This document shows, one piece after another, positions 1 through 6,398 of a stretch of DNA of 11,743 nt. The stretch's first letter is position 1. Every line of letters starts with the position of its first letter. Origin of the DNA: DASWHR01 sp036398095 (GTDB lineage Bacteria; Actinomycetota; AC-67); the NCBI GenBank assembly GCA_036398095.1, contig DASWHR010000096.1, positions 1 through 11,743 of the forward strand, in the 5' to 3' direction. The notes below the pieces were generated by a model that worked only from the letters and a program-made list of their open reading frames with translations, ran no database searches and was not told where the DNA came from. A program made the position numbers and the translations under genes.

Positions 1-41
1 CGTCGACGGCCGGGCACGCGCATATCCGGCGCGGCGCGGAT

Positions 42-47
42 TATCCT
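42..47 (+). promoter_or_regulatory. putative -10 element for a leaderless transcript
   Basis: The hexamer TATCCT fits the TAnnnT pattern of actinobacterial -10 elements and ends exactly 7 nt before the GTG at 55, so transcription would begin at or next to the start codon. No Shine-Dalgarno sequence precedes that GTG, which agrees with a leaderless mRNA. No convincing -35 hexamer is visible upstream. The same 7-nt geometry occurs before the starts at 824 and 3613. Confidence 0.45.
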
Positions 48-54
48 GGCGCAC

Positions 55-813
55 GTGCCCTCCATCGAACGCGCCGCCACGCTTGCCTTCGCCGGAAAGC
101 TTCGCGAGGCCGAACGGATCGTCGGTGAGTCGTCCGAGCCCGAGGCGCGATGGCTTCGGGCCTATCTGCACAACTGCTTCGGTCGCTTCGACGAGGCGCT
201 CGAGCTGGCGATGGATCTGGCGCAGGGCAGCGACGACCCACGTGTCGCTTCGCGCGCGCTGATCACCGCCGCGTCCACGCTCAGGCAGACGGGCCGGCAT
301 CTGCCGGCCCACCCGCTGGACGAATCGGCCTTTCGGCTGGCGCCCGACGACGCGACGCGCGCGCACGCGTTGGTCGGGCTCGCCGCCGACGCCGCCGGAC
401 TCGGCCGCGATTCGGCCGCGCCGCTCGAACAGGCCGCCGCGCTCGCGCCGCCCGGCGACTGGCGGGTGCGTGTGCGACTCGCGTGGGTCCGATGCGAGCA
501 GGCGCTCGTCGCGGGACGCGCGCGCAAAGCCGTCACCCACGCTCGCGACGCGCTCGACCGGTCCCGCGACGCGGGCGCGCGCCGCCACGAAGCCAAGTCG
601 TTGCTGTTCCTGGGCTTCGCGCTTCGCGAGGCCGGCGATCGGGAGTGGACCGAGCACATGGTGCTCGCCAAGTCGATCGCGAAACGGATCGGAGCCGCGC
701 CGATCGCGGCGGTCGCGGGCGAGGCGCTTCAGGAACGCTCCGTGCCGGGCGGCGATTCCGGCGCTCCGGCGGCCACCGAAGCGGCCGCATCGCCGCGGCG
801 AAAGGGCCGATAG
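55..813 (+). CDS. TPR-like helical repeat protein, function unknown
   Basis: A 252-residue soluble protein starting with GTG. I do not recognise a named family. The sequence is Ala/Leu/Arg-rich and strongly helical, with helix-turn-helix pairs of TPR character. The clearest is around residues 32-60, with W, AYL, a Gly-Arg-Phe turn, DEAL and then a Pro after an acidic turn; similar pairs follow up to about residue 225. The last ~20 residues are a Gly/Ala/Ser/Pro-rich tail ending in basic residues, probably disordered. There is no signal peptide, membrane segment or catalytic motif, so a cytoplasmic scaffold or protein-binding role is the most that can be inferred. Its TAG stop is embedded in the -10-like hexamer of manB, which starts 10 nt further on. 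A shared transcript is possible, but the manB promoter could also work alone. Confidence 0.75.
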   Translation: MPSIERAATLAFAGKLREAERIVGESSEPEARWLRAYLHNCFGRFDEALELAMDLAQGSDDPRVASRALITAASTLRQTGRHLPAHPLDESAFRLAPDDATRAHALVGLAADAAGLGRDSAAPLEQAAALAPPGDWRVRVRLAWVRCEQALVAGRARKAVTHARDALDRSRDAGARRHEAKSLLFLGFALREAGDREWTEHMVLAKSIAKRIGAAPIAAVAGEALQERSVPGGDSGAPAATEAAASPRRKGR

Positions 814-816
814 GAT
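811..816 (+). promoter_or_regulatory. putative -10 element of manB overlapping the upstream stop codon
   Basis: TAGGAT, a typical actinobacterial -10 hexamer, is formed by the TAG stop of the upstream gene plus GAT. It is followed by exactly 7 nt (CCCGCCC) and then the GTG start of manB at 824, which predicts a leaderless mRNA. The inner AGGA (812-815) could alternatively act as a weak ribosome binding site on a read-through transcript, so the same bases may serve two roles. No clear -35 is visible. Confidence 0.45.
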
Positions 817-823
817 CCCGCCC

Positions 824-2158
824 GTGGACATCGACGGCATCTTCAAGGCCTACGACGTTCGGGGATTGTATCCCGAACAGATCGACCAAGAGGTCGCCCA
901 CCGAGCGGGTCGCGCATTCGTGGATTTCCTTGGCGCGCGGCGCGTGATCGTCGGCCGCGACGCACGCGCATCGTCGGAACCCCTTTCCACGGCGTTCATC
1001 GCAGGGGTCGTGGCCCAGGGCGCCGACGTGATCGACATCGGGCTCGCCTCGACGGACATGCTCTATTTCGCGTCCGGCGTGCTGGACGCGCCGGGGGCCA
1101 TGTTTACCGCCTCGCACAACCCGCCGAAATACAACGGAATCAAGATGTGCCGCGCCGGCGCCGCGCCGATCGGAGAGAACTCTGGGTTGCTGGACATCAA
1201 GGAGATGGTGCGCGCGGGGGACGCCGCGCCGGTGCGCCGAACCGGCCGGATCGAGCGGCGCGAGATGCTCGACGACTACGTCAAGCATGTGTTGTCCTTC
1301 GTCAACGTCGACCGTCTGCGTCCGCTGGTCGTGGTGACCGACACGGCGAACGGAATGGGCGGGCTCACCGTGCCGAGCGTGTTCGCGCACCTGCCGTTCA
1401 AGCTGATTCCGCTGTACTTGGAACTCGACGGGACGTTCCCGAATCATCCCGCCGATCCGCTTCAGGCCGAGAATTTGCGCGATCTGCAGGATGCGGTGCT
1501 GCGCAACGGAGCCGCAGTCGGACTCGCCTTCGACGGCGACGCCGACCGGTGCTTCATCGTGGACGAGCAGGCCCGGCCGGTTTCGGGATCGCTGACCGCG
1601 GCGCTGGTCGCGCGTTCGATCCTTCGCAAGAATCCAGGCGAAACGGTGATTCACAACATCATCTGCTCGCGCGTCGTGCCCGAGACGATCCGCGAGCACG
1701 GCGGGACGCCGGTCCGAACGCGCGTCGGCCACTCGTTCGTGAAGAAGGTGATGGCCGAGACGGGCGCGATCTTCGGCGGCGAGCATTCGGGACACTATTA
1801 CTTCCGGGATTTCTGGCGTGCCGACTCCGGTCTGGTTGCGGCGCTTCACGTGCTCGAGGCGATCAGCGAGGAGAACGCGCCGCTGTCGGAGGTGCTGGCT
1901 CCGCTGCAGCGCTACTGGAATTCGGGTGAGGTCAACATCGACGTGGCCGAGCAACAGGCCGCGATGGAGCGCGTCGCGTCGTCGTTCTCATCGGTTGCAC
2001 CGGACTGGTCCGACGGGTTGACGATCGAGTTCGACGACTGGTGGTTCAATCTCCGGCCGTCCAACACCGAGCCGTTGCTGCGTCTGAACGTCGAGGCGCG
2101 CGAGGCGGCCGGGGGCCAGGCGCGCCGGGACGAGATTCTCGCGATCGTGAACGGATAG
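824..2158 (+). CDS. manB: phosphomannomutase/phosphoglucomutase
   Basis: A 444-residue enzyme of the alpha-D-phosphohexomutase family that interconverts mannose-6-P and mannose-1-P (often also the glucose phosphates) for GDP-mannose supply in the cytoplasm. All four family signatures are present. The phosphoserine loop TASHNPP has its catalytic Ser at residue 97. The metal-binding loop DGDADR is at 237-242. The sugar-binding loop GGEHSGHYY has its Glu at 320. The C-terminal phosphate-binding loop RPSNTEP is at 411-417. Length is normal for the family. The reading frame stays open far upstream, but homologues begin close to the IFKAYDVRG motif, so the GTG at 824 is chosen. The context (Trm112 protein and PGI/PMI isomerase directly downstream) matches the actinobacterial sugar-phosphate operon. 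Mutase identity is secure; sugar preference (Man versus Glc) is inferred from context. Confidence 0.95.
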   Translation: MDIDGIFKAYDVRGLYPEQIDQEVAHRAGRAFVDFLGARRVIVGRDARASSEPLSTAFIAGVVAQGADVIDIGLASTDMLYFASGVLDAPGAMFTASHNPPKYNGIKMCRAGAAPIGENSGLLDIKEMVRAGDAAPVRRTGRIERREMLDDYVKHVLSFVNVDRLRPLVVVTDTANGMGGLTVPSVFAHLPFKLIPLYLELDGTFPNHPADPLQAENLRDLQDAVLRNGAAVGLAFDGDADRCFIVDEQARPVSGSLTAALVARSILRKNPGETVIHNIICSRVVPETIREHGGTPVRTRVGHSFVKKVMAETGAIFGGEHSGHYYFRDFWRADSGLVAALHVLEAISEENAPLSEVLAPLQRYWNSGEVNIDVAEQQAAMERVASSFSSVAPDWSDGLTIEFDDWWFNLRPSNTEPLLRLNVEAREAAGGQARRDEILAIVNG

Positions 2159-2162
2159 GAGG
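2157..2162 (+). promoter_or_regulatory. strong ribosome binding site of the Trm112-like gene
   Basis: AGGAGG overlaps the last two bases of the manB TAG stop and lies 5 nt before the ATG at 2168. It supports this start and suggests coupled translation within the operon. Confidence 0.8.
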
Positions 2163-2167
2163 AAGCG

Positions 2168-2338
2168 ATGCCCCTGGACCAAGTCCTGCTCGACATTTTG
2201 GTGTGCCCGAATTGCAAAGGGCCGATCGAGTACGTCGAGGCGGAAGAGAAGATTTACTGCCGCGGAGACTGCAAGTACGTCTACCCCGTCCGCGAGGGGA
2301 TTCCGATCATGCTGATCGACGAGGCGGAGAAGCCCTGA
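2168..2338 (+). CDS. Trm112-like (UPF0434) zinc-ribbon protein
   Basis: A 56-residue protein. Residues 8-20 carry LDILVCPNC followed by Lys-Gly, and a second Cys pair (CRGDC, residues 31 and 35) follows; the C-terminal part has the YPVREGIPIML strand typical of the Trm112/UPF0434 family. The four Cys residues (13, 16, 31, 35) probably hold one zinc. In eukaryotes and archaea Trm112 is the activating partner of several SAM-dependent methyltransferases acting on RNA or protein; the role of the short bacterial version is not settled. It has a strong SD and a 9-nt gap to manB. Its TGA stop overlaps the apparent CTG start of the isomerase, so it sits in the middle of a mannose-phosphate operon. 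Family assignment is firm; function in this cell is unknown. Confidence 0.93.
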   Translation: MPLDQVLLDILVCPNCKGPIEYVEAEEKIYCRGDCKYVYPVREGIPIMLIDEAEKP

Positions 2339-3387
2339 ACTCGCTCGACGACCCGGAGGCTTTTCGCCGGATCGACCCTTCGAACATGCTCGGGGCGGTC
2401 GAAGGCTGGGCCGAGCAGTGGGACGCCGCATGCCGGGCGGCCGAGCGGATCGCGCCGATCGCCGGAACGTTCGACTCGGTCCTGGTCTGCGGAATGGGGG
2501 GCAGCGGCATCGCCGGCGACGTAGTCCGGTCCCTGCTCGAGCCCGCCTTGCCGATCCCGATCCGCCTTGTGCGTGGCCACGAGATCCCGGGGTTCGTCGG
2601 TCCGCGCACGCTGGTGGCGGCCTTGTCTTACTCGGGCAACACGGCCGAGACGCTGGCGTGCTTCGACCAAGCCGTCGAACGAGGCGCGACGCTCGTGGCG
2701 GTGACGGCCGGCGGCGCGCTCGCCCAGCGCGCCCTGAGCGCGGGCGCGATCCTGTGCTCGGACTTGCCGGCGGGCGTCATGCCGCGGGCGGCGCTGCCCT
2801 CGCTTGTCGTTCCCCTCGCCGTCGCCGTCGGCCGGGCGGGAGTCGCCGACGCCGGCCCGCTGCTGGAGATGGGAGCGGCCATCGCGCACCGAAGCGTCCT
2901 GGCCTGGCGGCGCGACGTGCCGACCGACCGCAACCTCGCAAAGCGGATCGCCGTCCGGATCGGCGAGCGCTTTCCCATCGTCTGGGGGACCGAAGGAACC
3001 CAAACGGTTGCCGCCATGCGGTGGAAATGTCAGCTCGCCGAGAACGCCAAACTGCCGGCGATCATGTCGACCCTGCCCGAGCTCGGCCACAACGACATCG
3101 TGGGTGTCCATGCCGGCCACCCCGCCATCAAGGACGCGATCTTGCTTGCGCTGCGCGTAGAAGGCGGCCATCCGAAACAAGAGGCGCGCCTCAAGGCCGC
3201 ACTCGATATCGCCGGCCGGAGCGTCGGACTCGTCGAGATCGTCACGATCGAGTCCTTCTCGCCGGCCGAGCGCCTGATCGAGTCGCTCATCCTCGCCGAC
3301 TTCGTCAGCGTCTACAGCGCGATCCTCCGGGGCGTCGATCCCGGGCCCATCGAAGCGATCGACCTTCTCAAGGCGGCTCAGGACTAG
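2335..3387 (+). CDS. bifunctional phosphoglucose/phosphomannose isomerase (SIS family)
   Basis: A 350-residue sugar isomerase that interconverts fructose-6-P with glucose-6-P and mannose-6-P. The N-terminal SIS domain has a glycine-rich loop GMGGSGIAGD at 53-62 and a phosphate-binding loop SYSGNTAET at 98-106. The C-terminal SIS domain has the family block around ENAKLPAI and ELGHNDIVG. Glu236 and His252 are 16 residues apart, as are the catalytic Glu203 and His219 of the Pyrobaculum enzyme, so the active site looks intact. It ends in a typical DFVSVYSAILRGVDPGPIE segment. Start: homologues usually begin with an LDDP...DPSxML stretch. The only in-frame codon ahead of that stretch that could initiate is CTG 2335, which overlaps the previous stop as CTGA, with purine-rich GGCGGAG upstream. 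The first ATG (2386) would remove that conserved head. Confidence 0.9.
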   Translation: MNSLDDPEAFRRIDPSNMLGAVEGWAEQWDAACRAAERIAPIAGTFDSVLVCGMGGSGIAGDVVRSLLEPALPIPIRLVRGHEIPGFVGPRTLVAALSYSGNTAETLACFDQAVERGATLVAVTAGGALAQRALSAGAILCSDLPAGVMPRAALPSLVVPLAVAVGRAGVADAGPLLEMGAAIAHRSVLAWRRDVPTDRNLAKRIAVRIGERFPIVWGTEGTQTVAAMRWKCQLAENAKLPAIMSTLPELGHNDIVGVHAGHPAIKDAILLALRVEGGHPKQEARLKAALDIAGRSVGLVEIVTIESFSPAERLIESLILADFVSVYSAILRGVDPGPIEAIDLLKAAQD

Positions 3388-3398
3388 CGCCCCGACTC

Positions 3399-3447
3399 GG
3401 AAGTCGCTGGACACTTCGCCGCCCTGCGACCTTGTCCAGGGACTTCC
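3399..3447 (+). terminator. long imperfect stem-loop after the isomerase gene
   Basis: GGAAGTCGCTGGAC (3399-3412) pairs with GTCCAGGGACTTCC (3434-3447): 13 of 14 pairs with one G-G mismatch, around a 21-nt loop. It begins 12 nt after the stop codon. There is no T-tract, so it is not a classical intrinsic terminator; it may mark the mRNA 3' end or protect it from exonucleases. A small second hairpin (AGAAC/GTTCT, 3452-3465) follows. Confidence 0.45.
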
Positions 3448-3523
3448 AGACAGAACGCTGGTTCTCGCGAACACCGTTCTCCGTCGACATCCGGCCGCCG
3501 GCCCGCCTATTCAGTTATCTAAG

Positions 3524-3541
3524 GCGTTTCAGCTGAAACGC
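3524..3541. promoter_or_regulatory. perfect 18-bp palindrome, operator candidate
   Basis: GCGTTTCAGCTGAAACGC is a perfect inverted repeat without spacer, 35 nt upstream of the -35 hexamer of the DUF222-HNH gene. No T-tract follows, and uninterrupted dyads of this size are typical of dimeric protein sites. A copy matching at 16 of 18 positions lies at 4235-4252. The binding protein is unknown. Confidence 0.45.
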
Positions 3542-3576
3542 GAATCCCGACTCGCCGGGCATCACCGACTTTCCAT

Positions 3577-3605
3577 TTGACATTCGAACCACAACCGATC
3601 ATACT
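3577..3605 (+). promoter_or_regulatory. sigma70-type promoter of the DUF222-HNH gene
   Basis: A consensus -35 TTGACA (3577-3582), a 17-bp spacer and CATACT (3600-3605, 4/6 to TATAAT) are followed by 7 nt and the ATG at 3613. This spacing puts the transcription start at or beside the ATG, predicting a leaderless mRNA; no SD is visible. The TTG inside the -35 could be read as an in-frame start, but the promoter makes 3613 the better choice. Confidence 0.65.
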
Positions 3606-3612
3606 CGAACAC

Positions 3613-4965
3613 ATGTACGAGTCAAGTGACATTTCAGGCGGCGCCCAATCAGCGCGCCCCGAGCGCCCGGCCCGCCCGAAGCGCAGCGCATCGCGATCCG
3701 GCGCAGCCGAGTCCAGGCGGCTCGCGACGCAGATCCGTCGTGCGCTGGGCGCCGAATCGCGGTGGCGCGCCCGGGTCATCGCGTTGATCCAACAGTTCGA
3801 CCGGAAGGGCGCATATCGCGACTACGGCTGCGAGACGACATCGGAATGGGTTTCGATGCATTGCGGAGTGTCCCGCATGGCCGCGCGAGAGTACGTACGA
3901 GTGGCCCGCGCCCTCCGATCGCTTCCCACGATCGATCGGGCGTTTCAATCGGGGGACCTGACTTACGCACGAGTCCGAGCGGTGACGCGCTTTGCGACGC
4001 CCGAGACGGATGAGTCGCTCGCCGAGGTCGCGAGCCGGACTCGCGTCGAAGGGCTGGAGGACATGGCCCGAAGCCATCGCAAGACGCGCGCGGTGCTCGA
4101 CCCAATGTTCGCGACGCGGGCGCGAAGCGTCCGCCGGTGGGACCAAAACGGCATGCGCCACTATCTCGCCAAGGTTTCCGCGGAGGGCGGTAGCATTCTC
4201 GATCAAGCATTGGCCCTGGTGGCGAGCCGTGCGGGCGTTTCAGCCGAAACGGATTCCGACGAGTCCGAGCTCCATCCGGACGGCGCGCCCGCCTGGGAGC
4301 GCAAGCGCGCAGATGCCCTCATCGCCATGGCTCGGGAGTGTTTGGCCGCGGGGTCCCCCGCCCCGGCGCTGGCCGCGCAATCGCAGATCAGCGTCTACCT
4401 TGATGCCTCCACCGGGATGGCTCGCATCGACAATGGACCGGTGATCGGTCCCAAGACACTCGAACGCCTCTTGTGCGACGCTGCCCTTTCCCGTGTCATG
4501 GCCCTGCCCGGACGGAAACTCGAATACGGGCGCACGCGGAGAACCGTCTCGCCGGCTCAACGAGCCGCCGTCATCGCGGTGTATGAGACCTGCCAATGGC
4601 CGGGTTGCCGGGCTCGGTGCTTTCTGGAGGTCCACCACATTCAGCATTGGTCTCGCGGCGGGTCGAGCGGTTTGATGAACCTGGGGTTGTTCTGTTGGCG
4701 GCATCACGTTCTCGGCCACGAAGGTGGATTCGAGATCTGGATTGGCGATGATGACGTCCTGTGCGTGCGAACGCCATCGGGTGAGGTTCTCGTCGGCGCG
4801 TTGACCCGCCGGCCCTCGATCCCTTCGCCGGGCACCGCGGCGCCCTCGGACGCCGCGGTCGTTCGTGAGCCGGCACCGGCGTACGGTTCTTCGGGCCGTG
4901 TCGGCTCGCGGACGATGCGTCGGCGGGCGCAACGCGAGTCGGCGTTCGGGGCGGTGCCAGGCTAG
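3613..4965 (+). CDS. DUF222 domain-containing HNH endonuclease-like protein
   Basis: A 450-residue protein. After a basic, Pro/Ala/Arg-rich head (about 1-40), residues ~40-280 form the helical DUF222 region. Residues ~310-370 form an HNH nuclease domain: CQWPGC at 327-332 and Cys336, then LEVHHIQHWSRGG with the HH pair at 341-342, Asn356, and FCWRHH with Cys361 and His364-365. These give the expected metal and zinc ligands, so the nuclease core appears intact. The last ~70 residues are low-complexity and basic. DUF222-HNH genes are a large multicopy family in Actinobacteria, related to the 13E12 repeats of Mycobacterium tuberculosis; their biological role is not established. Here the gene sits alone between the mannose operon and ahcY with its own promoter, which fits a later insertion, but I see no terminal repeats or target duplication. 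Ending 53 nt before ahcY, it could read through into it. Confidence 0.88.
   Translation: MYESSDISGGAQSARPERPARPKRSASRSGAAESRRLATQIRRALGAESRWRARVIALIQQFDRKGAYRDYGCETTSEWVSMHCGVSRMAAREYVRVARALRSLPTIDRAFQSGDLTYARVRAVTRFATPETDESLAEVASRTRVEGLEDMARSHRKTRAVLDPMFATRARSVRRWDQNGMRHYLAKVSAEGGSILDQALALVASRAGVSAETDSDESELHPDGAPAWERKRADALIAMARECLAAGSPAPALAAQSQISVYLDASTGMARIDNGPVIGPKTLERLLCDAALSRVMALPGRKLEYGRTRRTVSPAQRAAVIAVYETCQWPGCRARCFLEVHHIQHWSRGGSSGLMNLGLFCWRHHVLGHEGGFEIWIGDDDVLCVRTPSGEVLVGALTRRPSIPSPGTAAPSDAAVVREPAPAYGSSGRVGSRTMRRRAQRESAFGAVPG
4235..4252. repeat. near-copy of the upstream palindrome inside the HNH gene
   Basis: GCGTTTCAGCCGAAACGG matches the 18-bp palindrome at 3524-3541 in 16 of 18 positions; the differences are T to C at position 11 and C to G at position 18, which break the perfect symmetry. 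It lies about 620 nt into the DUF222-HNH coding region, within the linker between the DUF222 and HNH parts. It could be a second operator half, a recognition site of the encoded nuclease, or chance. Confidence 0.4.
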
Positions 4966-4968
4966 GAT
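4963..4968 (+). promoter_or_regulatory. putative -10 element of ahcY overlapping the upstream stop
   Basis: TAGGAT, the same hexamer as at 811-816, again includes the TAG stop of the preceding gene. Transcription would start near 4976, giving a leader of about 43 nt that contains the AAAGGA ribosome binding site (5008-5013) before the ATG at 5019. No -35 match is obvious, so this is tentative. Confidence 0.3.
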
Positions 4969-5018
4969 GACCTTCAACGCCCGCACCGCAGGCGCGGGGC
5001 TTCGATGAAAGGACGACG

Positions 5019-6272
5019 ATGAACGGCCATATTGCCGACCCGAACCTGGCTGAGAAGGGCCGACTGCGTATCGACTGGGCCGACCAGCAGATGCCGGTTC
5101 TGCGCGAAATCCGCGCGCGATTCGCCAAAGAGAAGCCGCTCGCCGGGCTCAAGATCGCCGCATGCCTGCACGTGACGAGCGAGACCGCGAATTTGATGCG
5201 GACCCTCGTTACAGGCGGCGCGGACGCGGTGCTGTGCGCATCGAACCCGCTCTCGACGCAGGACGATGTCGCCGCCGCCTTGGTTGCCGACGGAATCCCG
5301 ACGTTCGCGATCAAGGGCGAAGACAACGACACCTACTACCGCCACATCGAAGAAGTCATCGCCTTCGGACCGCGGATCACGATGGACGACGGCGCCGACG
5401 TCGTATCGATCCTGCACTCGAAGCATCCCGAGATCGCCGAGACGGTGCTTGCCGGCACCGAAGAGACCACGACCGGCGTGATCCGCCTCCGGCAGATGGC
5501 GGCCGAAAACGTGCTCAAATACCCGATCGTCGCGGTGAACGACACCCCAACCAAGCACATGTTCGACAACCGGTATGGGACCGGCCAGTCCACCCTCGAC
5601 GGCATCACGCGCGCGACCAACATCTTGTGGGCCAGCCGGACCGTGGTCATCTGCGGATACGGTTTCGGCGGCAAGGGCCTCTCGATGCGGGCTCGCGGCC
5701 TCGGTGGGCAGGTCATCGTGACCGAGGTCGATCCGGTCAAGGCGCTCGAAGCGGTCATGGACGGGTTCCGCGTCATGCCGATCGCCGACGCCGCGCGTGA
5801 AGGAGACGTGTTCATCACCGTCACCGGCGACCGGGACGTGCTCCGCGGCGAGCATTTCGAGTTGATGAAGGACGGGGCGATCATGGCCAACACCGGTCAT
5901 TTCGATGTCGAAATCGACAAGAACGCGCTTGCCGCGCTCGCCGCCGACGAGCCGAAGACGATCCGGGAGTTCGTCGAAGAGTTCCGGATGGCGGACGGGC
6001 GCCGCCTGTACTTGCTCGCGCAAGGACGCCTCGTCAACTTGGCGGCCGCGGAAGGTCATCCGGCGACCGTGATGGACATGTCCTTCGCCGATCAGGCGTT
6101 GACCGCTGAGTGGCTCTCGCGCGGTCAGACGCTCGAGAATCGCGTCTACGACGTTCCGGCCGAAATCGACGAGGAGGTCGCGCGGGTGAAGCTTGCGACC
6201 CTCGGCCTCCGAATCGACGAGCTGACACCGGAACAGGTCAAATACCTCTCCTCGTGGCGCGAGGGCACCTGA
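5019..6272 (+). CDS. ahcY: S-adenosylhomocysteinase (adenosylhomocysteine hydrolase)
   Basis: A 417-residue NAD-dependent cytoplasmic enzyme that splits S-adenosylhomocysteine into adenosine and homocysteine, removing the inhibitory product of SAM-dependent methylation. Active-site residues known from the mammalian enzyme are present: His51 (human His55) in CLHVTSET, Asp124 (131), Glu149 (156) in EETTTGV, Lys179 (186), and Asp183-Asn184 (190-191). The NAD-binding loop GYGFGGKG is at 213-220 and TGHFDVEID follows further on. Human Cys195 is replaced by Thr188 in NRYGTGQS, and the protein ends in YLSSWREGT without the KPDHYRY tail. Both traits mark the shorter archaeal/thermophile-type branch, so length is normal for that branch. 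The ATG at 5019 has AAAGGA 5 nt upstream. An intrinsic terminator follows 58 nt after the stop, so this gene ends a transcription unit. Related Methanocaldococcus enzymes prefer S-inosylhomocysteine; substrate here is assumed to be SAH. Confidence 0.95.
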   Translation: MNGHIADPNLAEKGRLRIDWADQQMPVLREIRARFAKEKPLAGLKIAACLHVTSETANLMRTLVTGGADAVLCASNPLSTQDDVAAALVADGIPTFAIKGEDNDTYYRHIEEVIAFGPRITMDDGADVVSILHSKHPEIAETVLAGTEETTTGVIRLRQMAAENVLKYPIVAVNDTPTKHMFDNRYGTGQSTLDGITRATNILWASRTVVICGYGFGGKGLSMRARGLGGQVIVTEVDPVKALEAVMDGFRVMPIADAAREGDVFITVTGDRDVLRGEHFELMKDGAIMANTGHFDVEIDKNALAALAADEPKTIREFVEEFRMADGRRLYLLAQGRLVNLAAAEGHPATVMDMSFADQALTAEWLSRGQTLENRVYDVPAEIDEEVARVKLATLGLRIDELTPEQVKYLSSWREGT

Positions 6273-6330
6273 CCCGATCCGCGCAAATCCGAACATGAGC
6301 GCGTCTTTCTCGCCGGGACATATATCCCGC

Positions 6331-6375
6331 GGGTCCCGCGAGCCCCTAAATCGGGCGTGCGGGGCCCTTTTTTTT
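6331..6375 (+). terminator. intrinsic terminator after ahcY
   Basis: GGGTCCCGC (6331-6339) pairs with GCGGGGCCC (6359-6367) over 9 bp with one T-G wobble. An inner GCCC/GGGC stem is enclosed, and T8 (6368-6375) follows directly. This is a textbook Rho-independent terminator, starting 58 nt after the ahcY stop. A smaller CGGGA/TCCCG hairpin (6314-6329) sits just before it. If the promoter of the next gene lies upstream of it, it could also act as an attenuator. Confidence 0.85.
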
Positions 6376-6398
6376 GCCGTGATCCCTTAAACAGGGCC

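Noticed and set aside
470..823. Extended start of manB at 470
   Set aside because: The extra 118 residues are Arg/Ser-rich frame-shadow of the TPR-like gene, and homologues begin near the GTG at 824.
2041..2334. Extended start of the isomerase at 2041
   Set aside because: It would overlap the end of manB and the entire Trm112 gene in another frame; the N-terminal extension is shadow sequence.
4966..5018. SAH riboswitch upstream of ahcY
   Set aside because: The gap is only 53 nt, and I see neither the conserved SAH-riboswitch core nor its pseudoknot; only a short CCCGC/GCGGG hairpin is present.
3388..5018. Insertion sequence or transposon carrying the HNH gene
   Set aside because: No transposase, matching terminal inverted repeats or target-site duplication was found around the gene.
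4974..6296. 440-codon antisense open frame over ahcY
   Set aside because: ahcY on the + strand has all catalytic motifs; the antisense product resembles no protein I know and lacks an RBS.
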